Shown: piece after piece, positions 36,531-44,874 of the stretch
Numbering within the stretch: the first letter of the stretch is position 1
How the letters are laid out: each line of letters begins with the position of its first letter
Assembly (NCBI RefSeq): GCF_001514195.1
Contig: NZ_KQ948739.1
Coordinates: 111,279 to 175,278, forward strand
Direction of reading: 5' to 3'
Length of the DNA: 64,000 nt
Origin: Streptomyces griseorubiginosus
GTDB lineage: Bacteria; Actinomycetota; Actinomycetes; Streptomycetales; Streptomycetaceae
Notes under the pieces: generated by a model
What the model was told of the DNA's origin: nothing
The model's database searches: none
The model's input: the letters and a program-made list of their open reading frames with translations, nothing else
Position numbers and translations under genes: made by a program

Positions 36531-36564
36531 TCCGGGGCGCGCGGAGGTGACCGCGCGCCCCGGA
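36531..36564 (-). other. Intercistronic stem-loop between yajC and secD
   Basis: A perfect 14-bp stem (36531-36544 with 36551-36564) with loop AGGTGA lies 7 bases after the yajC stop. There is no T-run on the minus strand, so it may trim or stabilise the message or terminate partially. Confidence 0.6.
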
Positions 36565-36570
36565 AAACGA

Positions 36571-37095
36571 CTACTTCGCGCCGGAGTCGCCGTCGGTCTT
36601 CTTCGGCTCGTCGTCCGACTTCGCCTCGGCGTCCTCCACGTCGGCGTCGGCCTTGGCAGGCGTGTCGACGGGGGCCTCGTCGGCCGTGTCCTTCTTACCG
36701 AGGTCGACGGACTTCTCGTCGGAGGCGGCGGCAGCTTCGTCGGCGGGCTCGTCGTCGGTGAGGGAGGAGGCGTCGTCCGGGACGACGTCGGAGTCGGACT
36801 TCAGGTCGTGCTCGATGCCGTGGACGATGCGGTTGTACTCGTCGTCCGTCAGTACGGCACCGATGGCGTTCTTCGCGAAGAGCAGTTCCACGCCCGGGCC
36901 CGCGTCGAGGAGGACGGTGTCGTCGCCGACCTCCTTGACCGTGGCGTACATACCCCCGATCGTGCGGACGCCGCTGCCGGGCTGCATTTCGTTCCGCATG
37001 CTGGCGGCCTGCTGCTGCTTCTTCTTGGCCGACCGGGTCATCAGGAACATGGCCCCGATGAGCACGATGAACGGGAGGAGGGTCACGAGACTCAC
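36571..37095 (-). CDS. yajC: Preprotein translocase subunit YajC
   Basis: Small SecDF-associated membrane protein. 174 residues from GTG 37093-37095. A single N-terminal membrane helix (LVTLLPFIVLIGAMFLM) followed by RSAKKKQQQAASMRNEMQPG and the GGMYATVKEVGDDTVLLDAG core, then a strongly acidic Asp/Glu/Ala tail of about 70 residues unlike the short enterobacterial protein. The gene leads yajC-secD-secF, with ruvB upstream by 174 bases. Confidence 0.93.
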   Translation of the reverse strand: MSLVTLLPFIVLIGAMFLMTRSAKKKQQQAASMRNEMQPGSGVRTIGGMYATVKEVGDDTVLLDAGPGVELLFAKNAIGAVLTDDEYNRIVHGIEHDLKSDSDVVPDDASSLTDDEPADEAAAASDEKSVDLGKKDTADEAPVDTPAKADADVEDAEAKSDDEPKKTDGDSGAK

Positions 37096-37269
37096 GGGTC
37101 GGAACTTCCTTCACGCGACCGCGATGGTGAGCGGCCTGATGGTTGGGGGTGTGCATGCCGCCGACAAAGGCGGCATCGGCGGAGTCTAAGCGAGTCCGCG
37201 CGCAGGGAACAACGCTCAGCATCGCACCTGGGTTCCTGCCCCGGCCAATGCCGTGCCGTCACAAAGGCA

Positions 37270-38340
37270 TCACGTCCCGAACAGGTCCTGTTGTCCGTTT
37301 CCCGTGGACACGGAGCGCGGCGGGGTGAGGCCGAGGTGGGCCCAGGCGGCGGGGGTGGCGACCCGGCCGCGCGGGGTGCGCGCGAGCAGGCCCTCGCGGA
37401 CCAGGAACGGTTCGGCGACCTCCTCGACGGTCTCGCGCTCCTCCCCCACCGCGACGGCGAGCGTGGAGAGGCCGACCGGGCCGCCGCCGAACAGCTTGAG
37501 CAGGGCTTCCAGGACCCCGCGGTCCAGCCGGTCGAGACCGCGGGCGTCGACCTCGTAGACCTTGAGCGCGGCCGCCGCGATGTCCCGGGTGATGATCCCG
37601 TCGGCCTTGACCTGGGCGTAGTCGCGGACCCGGCGCAGCAGACGGTTGGCGATCCGGGGCGTGCCGCGGGAGCGGCCCGCGATCTCGGCGGCGCCGTCGG
37701 CGCCGATCTCGACGTCGAGGAGGTTGGCCGAGCGGTGGATGACCCGCTCCAGCTCGGCCGGTTCGTAGAACTCCATGTGCGCGGTGAAGCCGAAGCGGTC
37801 GCGCAGCGGGGGCGGCAGCAGGCCCGCGCGGGTGGTGGCGCCGACCAGGGTGAAGGGGGGCAGCTCCAGGGGGATGGCGGTGGCGCCGGGGCCCTTGCCG
37901 ACGATGACGTCGACGCGGAAGTCCTCCATCGCCATGTAGAGCATCTCCTCGGCGGGCCGCGACATGCGGTGGATCTCGTCGAGGAAGAGGACTTCGCCCT
38001 CCTGGAGGGAGGAGAGGATCGCCGCGAGGTCGCCGGCGTGCTGGATGGCCGGCCCGCTGGTGATGCGGATCGGGGCGCCCATCTCGGCCGCGATGATCAT
38101 CGACAGGGTGGTCTTGCCGAGGCCGGGAGCGCCGGAGAGCAGCACGTGGTCGGCGGTGGCGCCGCGCGCGCGGGCGGCGCGCAGGACCAGGTCGAGCTGT
38201 TCGCGGACCTTCTCCTGGCCGATGAACTCATCCAGGTCCTTGGGGCGCAGGGCGGCCTCGACGGCCTGGTCCTCGCGGTCGGCGGACGCACCGACGAGCC
38301 GCTCGGCGGCGGTGTCGTCGGTGGTGTCGTCCCAGTTCAC
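37270..38340 (-). CDS. ruvB: Holliday junction branch migration helicase RuvB
   Basis: Hexameric AAA+ motor that drives Holliday junctions through RuvA. 356 residues from GTG 38338-38340. Walker A GAPGLGKTTLSMIIA, Walker B VLFLDEIHRMSRPAEE, sensor LVGATTRAGLL, arginine finger region RGTPRIANRLLRRVRDYA, winged helix at the end. It begins 10 bases after the ruvA stop; the order ruvC-ruvA-ruvB is the canonical actinobacterial operon. Confidence 0.97.
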   Translation of the reverse strand: MNWDDTTDDTAAERLVGASADREDQAVEAALRPKDLDEFIGQEKVREQLDLVLRAARARGATADHVLLSGAPGLGKTTLSMIIAAEMGAPIRITSGPAIQHAGDLAAILSSLQEGEVLFLDEIHRMSRPAEEMLYMAMEDFRVDVIVGKGPGATAIPLELPPFTLVGATTRAGLLPPPLRDRFGFTAHMEFYEPAELERVIHRSANLLDVEIGADGAAEIAGRSRGTPRIANRLLRRVRDYAQVKADGIITRDIAAAALKVYEVDARGLDRLDRGVLEALLKLFGGGPVGLSTLAVAVGEERETVEEVAEPFLVREGLLARTPRGRVATPAAWAHLGLTPPRSVSTGNGQQDLFGT

Positions 38341-38350
38341 TGACGTTCTC

Positions 38351-38956
38351 CTAGCGGGCGCGGTTCAGGGTCTGGAGGGCGGCCTTCAGCAGCTGGCCCA
38401 CCTGGGGCGTGCCCTCGACGGCCTCCGCCTGCGGGGTCACGGCGGTGACGGCCTCGTCGGCCTCGCGCGTGGCGTAGCCGAGGCCGATGAGGGCGGCGTG
38501 CAGCTGGTCGCGCCAGCCCTGGGTGACGGGGGCGCCGACCACGGGCGCCCCGATCGGCTCGCCGAGCCGGTCCTTCAGCTCGAGCAGCAGCTTCTGGGCG
38601 CCCTTCTTGCCGATGCCGGGCACCGCGATCAGGGCCTTCTCGTCACCGGTGGCGACCGCGCGGCGCAGCGCGTCCGGCGCGTGCACGGCCAGCATGGCCT
38701 GCGCGAGGCGCGGACCGACCCCGCTGGCGGTCTGGAGCAGCTCGAAGACCTGCCGCTCGTCGTCGTCGACGAAGCCGTACAGGGTGAGGGAGTCCTCCCG
38801 CACCACGAGCGAGGTGGCCAGTTTGGCGGGCTGCCCGAGCCGGAGCGTGGACAGGGTGTTCGGGGTGCACTGGAGGGCCATGCCCACACCGCCCACCTCG
38901 AGCACCGCGGCGTCGGGGGCGAGGGCGGCGACGGTGCCGCTGACGAACGCGATCAT
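38351..38956 (-). CDS. ruvA: Holliday junction DNA-binding protein RuvA
   Basis: 201 residues from ATG 38954-38956 (MIAFVSGTVAALAPDAAVLE), overlapping ruvC by 4 bases. Domain I OB fold to about residue 64, domain II with two helix-hairpin-helix motifs (LLQTASGVGPRLAQAML and LIAVPGIGKKGAQKLLLEL), flexible linker, domain III (DQLHAALIGLGYATREADEA) that binds RuvB. Confidence 0.96.
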   Translation of the reverse strand: MIAFVSGTVAALAPDAAVLEVGGVGMALQCTPNTLSTLRLGQPAKLATSLVVREDSLTLYGFVDDDERQVFELLQTASGVGPRLAQAMLAVHAPDALRRAVATGDEKALIAVPGIGKKGAQKLLLELKDRLGEPIGAPVVGAPVTQGWRDQLHAALIGLGYATREADEAVTAVTPQAEAVEGTPQVGQLLKAALQTLNRAR

Positions 38957-39495
38957 GCGAGACGGCCTTTCGGTGCTGCTTTGGCTGTGTGCAGGGCGAC
39001 GGCCTGCTGGAGGCGGTTCTGGGCGGGGGCACGCCAGATGTGGCAGATGGCGAGCGCGAGGGCGTCGGCGGCGTCGGCCGGCTTGGGCGGGGCGTCGAGC
39101 CGGAGCAGCCGGGTGACCATGGCGCCGACCTGGGCCTTGTCGGCGCGGCCGCTGCCGGTGACGGCGGCCTTGACCTCGCTGGGGGTGTGCAGGGCGACGG
39201 GGATGCCGCGGCGGGCGGCGCACAGCATGGCGACGGCACTGGCCTGGGCGGTGCCCATCACCGTACGGACGTTGTGCTGGCTGAACACCCGCTCGACAGC
39301 GACGAATTCAGGCCGGTGCTCGTCCAGCCACCTCTCGATGCCCTGCTCGACGGCGACGAGCCGCTGGCCCAACTCGGCGTCCGCGGGCGTCCGTACGACC
39401 CCGACACCGAGCATCGTCAGGGGCCGCCCGGCGACGCCCTCGACGACACCGACGCCGCACCGCGTGAGTCCGGGGTCCACCCCGAGTACCCGCAC
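38953..39495 (-). CDS. ruvC: Crossover junction endodeoxyribonuclease RuvC
   Basis: Dimeric RNase H-fold nuclease that resolves Holliday junctions. 180 residues from GTG 39493-39495. Catalytic acids are in MRVLGVDPGLTRCG, FVAVERVFSQHN and DAADALALAICH. First gene of the ruvCAB operon. The 120-base gap upstream contains the yebC terminator. Confidence 0.96.
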   Translation of the reverse strand: MRVLGVDPGLTRCGVGVVEGVAGRPLTMLGVGVVRTPADAELGQRLVAVEQGIERWLDEHRPEFVAVERVFSQHNVRTVMGTAQASAVAMLCAARRGIPVALHTPSEVKAAVTGSGRADKAQVGAMVTRLLRLDAPPKPADAADALALAICHIWRAPAQNRLQQAVALHTAKAAPKGRLA

Positions 39496-39556
39496 GCGCC
39501 CTCCCCTCGGTGATCTTTGACTTCACGCCAGGCTATCCGCTGCCACCGACAACGGC

Positions 39557-39591
39557 GGCGGGCCGGTGGGACGTGTCCCAACCGGCCCGCC
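39557..39591 (-). terminator. Terminator downstream of yebC
   Basis: GGCGGGCCGGTGGGAC (39557-39572) pairs with 39575-39591 with one unpaired base, loop GT. It lies 25 bases after the yebC stop and before ruvC. Confidence 0.75.
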
Positions 39592-39615
39592 GAAACGGCT
39601 CAGCACGCGGCAGCG

Positions 39616-40368
39616 CTACGCGTCGACCTTCTCCATGACCTCGTCGCTGACGTCGAAGTTGGCGAAGACGTTCTGGACGTCGTCGCTGTCCTCGAGGGCG
39701 TCGATCAGCTTGAAGATCTTCCTGGCGCCCTCCTCGTCCAGCTCGACCTGCATGGTCGGGACGAAGTTGGCCTCGGCGGAGTCGTAGTCGATCCCGGCGT
39801 CCTGGAGGGCGGTGCGGACGGCGACCAGGTCGGTGGCCTCGCTGAGCACCTCGAAGGACTCGCCCAGGTCGTTGACCTCCTCGGCGCCCGCGTCCAGGAC
39901 GGCACCGAGGACGTCGTCCTCGCTGAGCTCGCCCTTGGGGACGATGACGACGCCCTTGCGGTTGAAGAGGTAGGACACCGAGCCCGGGTCGGCCATGGAG
40001 CCGCCGTTGCGGGTCATGGCGACGCGGACGTCGGAGGCGGCGCGGTTGCGGTTGTCGGTGAGGCACTCGATGAGCACCGCGACACCGTTCGGGCCGTAGC
40101 CCTCGTACATGATCGTCTCGTAGTCGGCGCCGCCGGCCTCGAGGCCGCCGCCGCGCTTGACCGCGGAGTCGATGTTCTTGTTCGGGACCGACTGCTTCTT
40201 CGCCTTCTGGATGGCGTCGTAGAGCGTCGGGTTGCCCTCGATGTCGACGCCGCCCATGCGGGCCGCGACCTCGATGTTCTTGATCAGCTTCGCGAAGAGC
40301 TTGCCGCGCTTGGCGTCGATCACGGCCTTCTTGTGCTTCGTCGTAGCCCATTTAGAGTGGCCGGACAT
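39616..40368 (-). CDS. yebC: YebC/PmpR family protein
   Basis: 250 residues, ATG 40366-40368, MSGHSKWATTKHKKAVIDAK at the N-terminus and EGYGPNGVAVLIECLTDNRN in the middle, both diagnostic. Long described as transcription regulators; YebC proteins have also been reported to relieve ribosome stalling at proline-rich sequences, which would fit with efp in the same window. Between pdxT and ruvC as in mycobacteria. Confidence 0.95.
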   Translation of the reverse strand: MSGHSKWATTKHKKAVIDAKRGKLFAKLIKNIEVAARMGGVDIEGNPTLYDAIQKAKKQSVPNKNIDSAVKRGGGLEAGGADYETIMYEGYGPNGVAVLIECLTDNRNRAASDVRVAMTRNGGSMADPGSVSYLFNRKGVVIVPKGELSEDDVLGAVLDAGAEEVNDLGESFEVLSEATDLVAVRTALQDAGIDYDSAEANFVPTMQVELDEEGARKIFKLIDALEDSDDVQNVFANFDVSDEVMEKVDA

Positions 40369-40417
40369 CTGCCTGTCTCCTTCGCGTTACCCATCCCTGC
40401 AACCAACGCCTGAGATC

Positions 40418-41029
40418 CTACAAGGACTCCGGCGCCCGGTTCGCGCGCACCATGTCGACAAAGAGGGCGTGCACCCGGTGGTCGCCGGTCAGTTCCGGGT
40501 GGAAGGACGTGGCGAGCGCGTTGCCCTGGCGGACCGCGACGATGTGGCCGTCGTGCTCGGCGAGCACCTCGGCCTCGGCACCGACGGACTCGACCCAGGG
40601 GGCGCGGATGAAGACGCCCTCCACGGGGTCCCCCGCGACGCCCTTCACGTGGACCGCCGCCTCGAAGGACTCGTTCTGACGTCCGAAGGCGTTGCGGCGC
40701 ACGATCATGTCGATGCCGCCGATCGTCTCCTGGCCCGAGCGCGGGTCCAGGATCTTGTCGGCGAGCATGATCAGGCCCGCGCAGGTGCCGTAGACGGGCA
40801 TGCCGGCCCGTACGCGCGCGCGGAGGGGTTCCATCACGCCGAACAGGACGGCCAGCTTGGAGATGGTGGTGGACTCGCCGCCGGGGACGACGAGGCCGTC
40901 CACCTCCGCGAGTTCCTCCGGGCGCCTCACCGGCCTGGCCACGGCGTCGGCCGCGGCCAGGGCGACGAGGTGCTCCCGGACGTCGCCCTGGAGGGCCAGG
41001 ACGCCGATGACAGGGGCTTCGTGGGACAT
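40418..41029 (-). CDS. pdxT: Pyridoxal 5'-phosphate synthase glutaminase subunit PdxT
   Basis: Releases ammonia from glutamine and passes it to PdxS. 203 residues, ATG 41027-41029. Class I-like triad: nucleophile Cys in VYGTCAGLIMLADK, with the His-x-Glu in SFHPELTGDHRVH. VVPGGESTTISKL is the oxyanion region. Starts 7 bases after the pdxS stop. Confidence 0.96.
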   Translation of the reverse strand: MSHEAPVIGVLALQGDVREHLVALAAADAVARPVRRPEELAEVDGLVVPGGESTTISKLAVLFGVMEPLRARVRAGMPVYGTCAGLIMLADKILDPRSGQETIGGIDMIVRRNAFGRQNESFEAAVHVKGVAGDPVEGVFIRAPWVESVGAEAEVLAEHDGHIVAVRQGNALATSFHPELTGDHRVHALFVDMVRANRAPESL

Positions 41030-41036
41030 GGGGTGG

Positions 41037-41942
41037 TTACCAGCCGCGGTTGGCGTAGCGCTCGGCCTCGGGGAGGGTGTCGCAGTTGATGCCGACCATG
41101 GCCTCGCCGAGGTTGCGGGACGCGTCCGCGATGATCTTCGGGTCGTCGTAGAAGGTGGTGGCCTTCACGATGGCGGCGGCGCGCTTGGCCGGGTCGCCGG
41201 ACTTGAAGATGCCGGAGCCGACGAAGACGCCCTCGGCGCCGAGCTGGCGCATGAGCGCGGCGTCGGCGGGGGTGGCCACACCACCGGCGGAGAACAGCAC
41301 CACGGGGAGCTTGCCGAGCTCGGCGACCTCCTTGACCAGCTCGTACGGGGCGCGCAGCTCCTTGGCGGCGGCGTACAGCTCGTGGTTGTCGAAGCCGCGC
41401 AGGCGGGCGATCTCGTTCTTGATCTGGCGCAGGTGGCGGACGGCCTCGACGACGTTGCCGGTGCCGGCCTCGCCCTTGGAGCGGATCATGGCCGCGCCCT
41501 CGGCGATGCGGCGCAGGGCCTCGCCCAGGTTGGTGGCACCGCAGACGAAGGGGGTCGTGAAGGACCACTTGTCGGAGTGGTTGACCTCGTCGGCGGGGGT
41601 GAGGACCTCGGACTCGTCGATGTAGTCGACGCCGAGGGACTGCAGGACCTGGGCCTCGACGAAGTGGCCGATGCGGGACTTCGCCATGACCGGGATGGAC
41701 ACGGCCTCGATGATGCCCTCGATCATGTCCGGATCGGACATCCGGGCCACGCCGCCGTCCTTGCGGATGTCGGCGGGGACCCGCTCAAGGGCCATGACGG
41801 CGACGGCGCCCGCGTCCTCCGCGATCTTCGCCTGCTCCGGCGTGACGACGTCCATGATCACGCCGCCCTTGAGCTGCTCCGCCATACCGCGCTTCACGCG
41901 CGCGGTGCCGGTCTCGGGAGCCTGGTTCTCGGTGCTGGACAC
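41037..41942 (-). CDS. pdxS: Pyridoxal 5'-phosphate synthase lyase subunit PdxS
   Basis: Makes PLP from ribose 5-phosphate, glyceraldehyde 3-phosphate and ammonia as a dodecamer. 301 residues from GTG 41940-41942. RVKRGMAEQLKGGVIMDVV at the N-terminus, the active-site lysine in VMAKSRIGHFVEAQVLQ, and LPVVLFSAGGVATPADAALM for phosphate binding. Cotranscribed with pdxT. I find no riboswitch-like fold or MocR-type regulator beside it. Confidence 0.97.
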   Translation of the reverse strand: MSSTENQAPETGTARVKRGMAEQLKGGVIMDVVTPEQAKIAEDAGAVAVMALERVPADIRKDGGVARMSDPDMIEGIIEAVSIPVMAKSRIGHFVEAQVLQSLGVDYIDESEVLTPADEVNHSDKWSFTTPFVCGATNLGEALRRIAEGAAMIRSKGEAGTGNVVEAVRHLRQIKNEIARLRGFDNHELYAAAKELRAPYELVKEVAELGKLPVVLFSAGGVATPADAALMRQLGAEGVFVGSGIFKSGDPAKRAAAIVKATTFYDDPKIIADASRNLGEAMVGINCDTLPEAERYANRGW

Positions 41943-42080
41943 GGGTTGACCTCGCTGAAGTGAAAAGAGGATTTGTGCAGCACCGAGGAAACGTCATCGG
42001 ACCAGGCCACAGCAAGGGCCAATGAGGAGCCGGTGGATCGTTTTTGCCCTCCCTGGTCCCCTCAGGCCCCACGCGTAGCT

Positions 42081-42623
42081 CTACGCGGCCCGGTCGACCA
42101 GTGCCGCGGGCGGCTCGTCGTCCATCTCGAAGGCCATCGGGAAGGGGGCGTGGCCGGCCAGCCGGAACCAGCGGACCTTGCGGTGCTGGCGGAGCCTGCG
42201 GGCGGCTCCCACCGCGTCGTTGTGGAAGCGGCGGGCCATCGGGACCCGTCGTACGGTCTCGGTGAGTTCATGGGCCGCCGACTCCCCGCCGGGCGCCTCC
42301 CGTACGGCCTCCACCTGGTCCGGTTCGGCGAACACGGCCCGCAGCGCCTGGCTCAGCTCGCTCTCGGCGACCTCCCGCTGCTCCTCCTCGGCCTGCCGGG
42401 CGGCGTGCGCGGCCTCGTACAGCACGATCGACGCGGCCGGGTCGAGGACTCCGGAGGTGGCCAGCTCCTGGGTCACGGAGGCCCGTCGCACCAGCTGGGC
42501 GTCCAGCGCGGCGCGCGTGGCGTCGATCCTGGCGTGCAGGCGGTCGAGACGGCCCGCGGTCCAGCTGAGGTAGAGGCCGACCGCGACGAGCGCGACGACG
42601 ATCCAGATGAGGGTGGCAGTCAC
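42081..42623 (-). CDS. LemA-like single-span membrane protein
   Basis: 180 residues from GTG 42621-42623. One N-terminal membrane helix (LIWIVVALVAVGLYLSW), a helical core, then MARRFHNDAVGAARRLRQHR and a C-terminal FRLAGHAPFPMAFEMDDEPP, which resemble the RxxYNxxV and FP-LA segments of the LemA family, although the usual Tyr-Asn is Phe-His-Asn. Function unknown. It stands alone between pdxS and pimA. Confidence 0.65.
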   Translation of the reverse strand: MTATLIWIVVALVAVGLYLSWTAGRLDRLHARIDATRAALDAQLVRRASVTQELATSGVLDPAASIVLYEAAHAARQAEEEQREVAESELSQALRAVFAEPDQVEAVREAPGGESAAHELTETVRRVPMARRFHNDAVGAARRLRQHRKVRWFRLAGHAPFPMAFEMDDEPPAALVDRAA

Positions 42624-42695
42624 GGGGAGCAGGCTATCGGGGCCGGGTGGGGAGGAGTGGGGCAGGCACGGGGCCTCGACTGGGGGCGGTCAAGC

Positions 42696-42770
42696 AAGCC
42701 CCAGCGCACCCCCAGCCCTCAAGACCCACCGCACCCTCGGCCCACAAGCCCCACCGCACCGCACCCTGGG
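42696..42770. repeat. 25-bp minisatellite, three units
   Basis: Three contiguous units of exactly 25 bases start at 42696, 42721 and 42746, each beginning AAG(C/A)CCCA(G/C)CGCACC. They lie between the pimA stop and the LemA-like start. Confidence 0.8.
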
Positions 42771-42790
42771 CCCGCGGGCCCCGGTGCCGC

Positions 42791-43960
42791 TCAGTCCCGT
42801 GCCAGTCCCAGCCGAGCCCTCAGACCCGTGCCCCGGTCGTCGTCCGCCGCCGCCACCGCCGCCGCGCCCGCGGTCACCGTCTCGTAGACCGACAGGATGT
42901 CCGCGCCGACGGTCGACCAGTCGAAGCGGCGGACGTGGGCGCTGCCGCGCTCGCGCAGTTCGGCCAGCCGACCGGGGTCGCCGAGGAGTCGTACCGCCGC
43001 GTCCGCCAGCGCGTCCGCGTCCTCGTTGGCGAAGAGCTCGCCGGCCCAGCCGTGGTCCAGGACCTGGGCGAAGGCGTCCAGGTCCGAGGCCAGCACCGGG
43101 GCGCCCGCCGACATGGCCTCGACCAGGATGATCCCGAAGCTCTCGCCGCCGGTGTTGGGGGCGACGTACAGGTCGACGCTGCGCAGGAAGCGGGCCTTGT
43201 CCTCGTCGCTGACCATGCCGAGGAACTCCACCCGCGCGCGCAGTTCCTCGGGGAGGGATTCCACGGCCTCCTCCTCGTCGCCGCGCCCTGCGACCAGGAG
43301 CCGCGTGCCCGGGCGCTCGGCGAGGATCCTCGGCAGGGCCTTCATCAGCACGGGAAGGCCCTTGCGGGGCTCGTCGATACGGCCCATGAAGCCGATCGTG
43401 CCGCCCTGCCACTCGGGCTTCGGCTCGGCCTCGGCGAAGAAGTCGACGTCCACGCCGTTCGGGATCACCACGGCGTCCCCGCCGAGGTGCTCGACGAGCG
43501 TGCGGCGGGCGTACTCGCTGACCGCGATGCGGGCGCTGATCTTCTCCAGGGCGGCCTGGAGGATCGAGTACGCGGCGACCATGACCCGGGAGCGCGGGTT
43601 CGAGGTGTGGAAGGTGGCGACGATCGGGCCCTGCGCGATCCAGCAGGTCAGCAGCCCGAGGGACGGCGAGGACGGCTCGTGGATGTGGACCACGTCGAAC
43701 TCGCCGTCGTGCAGCCAGCGCCGCACCCGGGCCGCCGACAGGAAGCCGAAGCTCAGCCGGGCCACCGAGCCGTTGTACGGCACCGGCACCGCACGCCCGG
43801 CCGAGACGACGTACGGCGGCAGCGGGGTGTCGTCGTCGGCCGGGGCGAGGACGGACACCTCGTGGCCGAGGCGGATGAAGTACTCGGCGAGGTCGCGGAT
43901 GTGGAACTGCACGCCTCCTGGCACGTCCCAGGAGTACGGGCAGACGATGCCGATTCTCAC
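42791..43960 (-). CDS. pimA: Phosphatidylinositol alpha-mannosyltransferase PimA-like
   Basis: GT4 glycosyltransferase that moves mannose from GDP-mannose to phosphatidylinositol at the inner leaflet. 389 residues from GTG 43958-43960, overlapping the acyltransferase stop as GTGA. N-terminus VRIGIVCPYSWDVPGGVQFH with the GGVQ loop of PimA, IGFMGRIDEPRKGLPVL, and the donor-site motif GGESFGIILVEAMSAGAPV. It has an Ala/Asp-rich C-terminus. Last of the three-gene pgsA-acyltransferase-pimA unit. Confidence 0.92.
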   Translation of the reverse strand: MRIGIVCPYSWDVPGGVQFHIRDLAEYFIRLGHEVSVLAPADDDTPLPPYVVSAGRAVPVPYNGSVARLSFGFLSAARVRRWLHDGEFDVVHIHEPSSPSLGLLTCWIAQGPIVATFHTSNPRSRVMVAAYSILQAALEKISARIAVSEYARRTLVEHLGGDAVVIPNGVDVDFFAEAEPKPEWQGGTIGFMGRIDEPRKGLPVLMKALPRILAERPGTRLLVAGRGDEEEAVESLPEELRARVEFLGMVSDEDKARFLRSVDLYVAPNTGGESFGIILVEAMSAGAPVLASDLDAFAQVLDHGWAGELFANEDADALADAAVRLLGDPGRLAELRERGSAHVRRFDWSTVGADILSVYETVTAGAAAVAAADDDRGTGLRARLGLARD

Positions 43961-44874
43961 GGGCGGGCCCCGTCCGACGGGCGGGGTTCGAGATCCTTCA
44001 GCCACAAGCGCTGGAGCATGTGCCAGTCCTCCGGATGGTCGGCGATCCCGGTGGCGAAGGCATCGGCCAGCGCCTGTGCCATGACAGACGTCTTCTCGGC
44101 CCGGGTACCTGACTCGGGCACCTCGACCGGGGGGTGCACCCTCCCCTGCATGACGGGCGAGTCGTCGTACCAGAGTGTCACCGGCAGCAGCAGCGCGCCC
44201 GTCTGCTGGGCCAGCAGGGCGGGGCCCGCCGGGATGCGGGTGGCCTCGCCGAAGAACCGCACCTCGACGCCGGACGACGACAGGTCGCGCTCGGCCACCA
44301 GGCAGACCAGGCCGCCGTCGCGCAGCCGCCGGGCCAGGGTGCCGAAGGCGGTGCCGCCGCTGTGCGGGAGGACCTCCATGCCGAGGCCCTCGCGGTAGGC
44401 GACGAAACGGTCGTAGAGCGTCTCGGGCTTGAGCCGTTCGGCGACCGTGGTGAAGGGCGTCTCCAGCTTGGTGGTGACCCAGGCGCCGGCGAGGTCCCAG
44501 TTGGCCATGTGGGGCAGCGCGAGGATGACGCCCTTGCCGGCGGCGAGGCCGTCGGTGAGGTGGTGCAGGCCCTTGGGGTCGAAGCCGGCCTTGATGCGGT
44601 CCTTGCTCCAGGCGGGCAGCCGGAAGGACTCCATCCAGTAGCGCAGATACGACCGCATGCCCGCGCGCGAGAGCTCCGCGAGGCGCTCGGGGCTCGCGTC
44701 GGGCACCACGCGCGCGTAGTTGCTCTCCAGCCTGAGGACGCCCTTGCCGCGCTTCTTCCAGGCCAGGTCGGCGATGCTCCGCCCGAGACGCACGGCGACC
44801 GGCTCGGGGAGCTTCTTGACCACGCCCCAGCCGAGGCCGTACAGCGAGTCCGTCAGCCGCTCCTGGGCGCTCAC
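43957..44874 (-). CDS. Phosphatidylinositol mannoside acyltransferase (PatA-like)
   Basis: Member of the HtrB/LpxL lauroyltransferase family; in actinobacteria it acylates mannose of PIM. 305 residues from GTG 44872-44874 (VSAQERLTDSLYGLG). HxxxxD/E-type catalytic motif in LPHMANWDLAGAW, and the LLAQQTGALLLPVTLW region. Both ends overlap neighbours as GTGA. Synteny with mycobacterial Rv2611c (from memory) supports the role. Confidence 0.9.
   Translation of the reverse strand: MSAQERLTDSLYGLGWGVVKKLPEPVAVRLGRSIADLAWKKRGKGVLRLESNYARVVPDASPERLAELSRAGMRSYLRYWMESFRLPAWSKDRIKAGFDPKGLHHLTDGLAAGKGVILALPHMANWDLAGAWVTTKLETPFTTVAERLKPETLYDRFVAYREGLGMEVLPHSGGTAFGTLARRLRDGGLVCLVAERDLSSSGVEVRFFGEATRIPAGPALLAQQTGALLLPVTLWYDDSPVMQGRVHPPVEVPESGTRAEKTSVMAQALADAFATGIADHPEDWHMLQRLWLKDLEPRPSDGARP

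Noticed and set aside
41943..42080. A PLP- or purine-type riboswitch before pdxS
   Set aside because: The 138-base gap shows no strong stem or terminator/anti-terminator pair.
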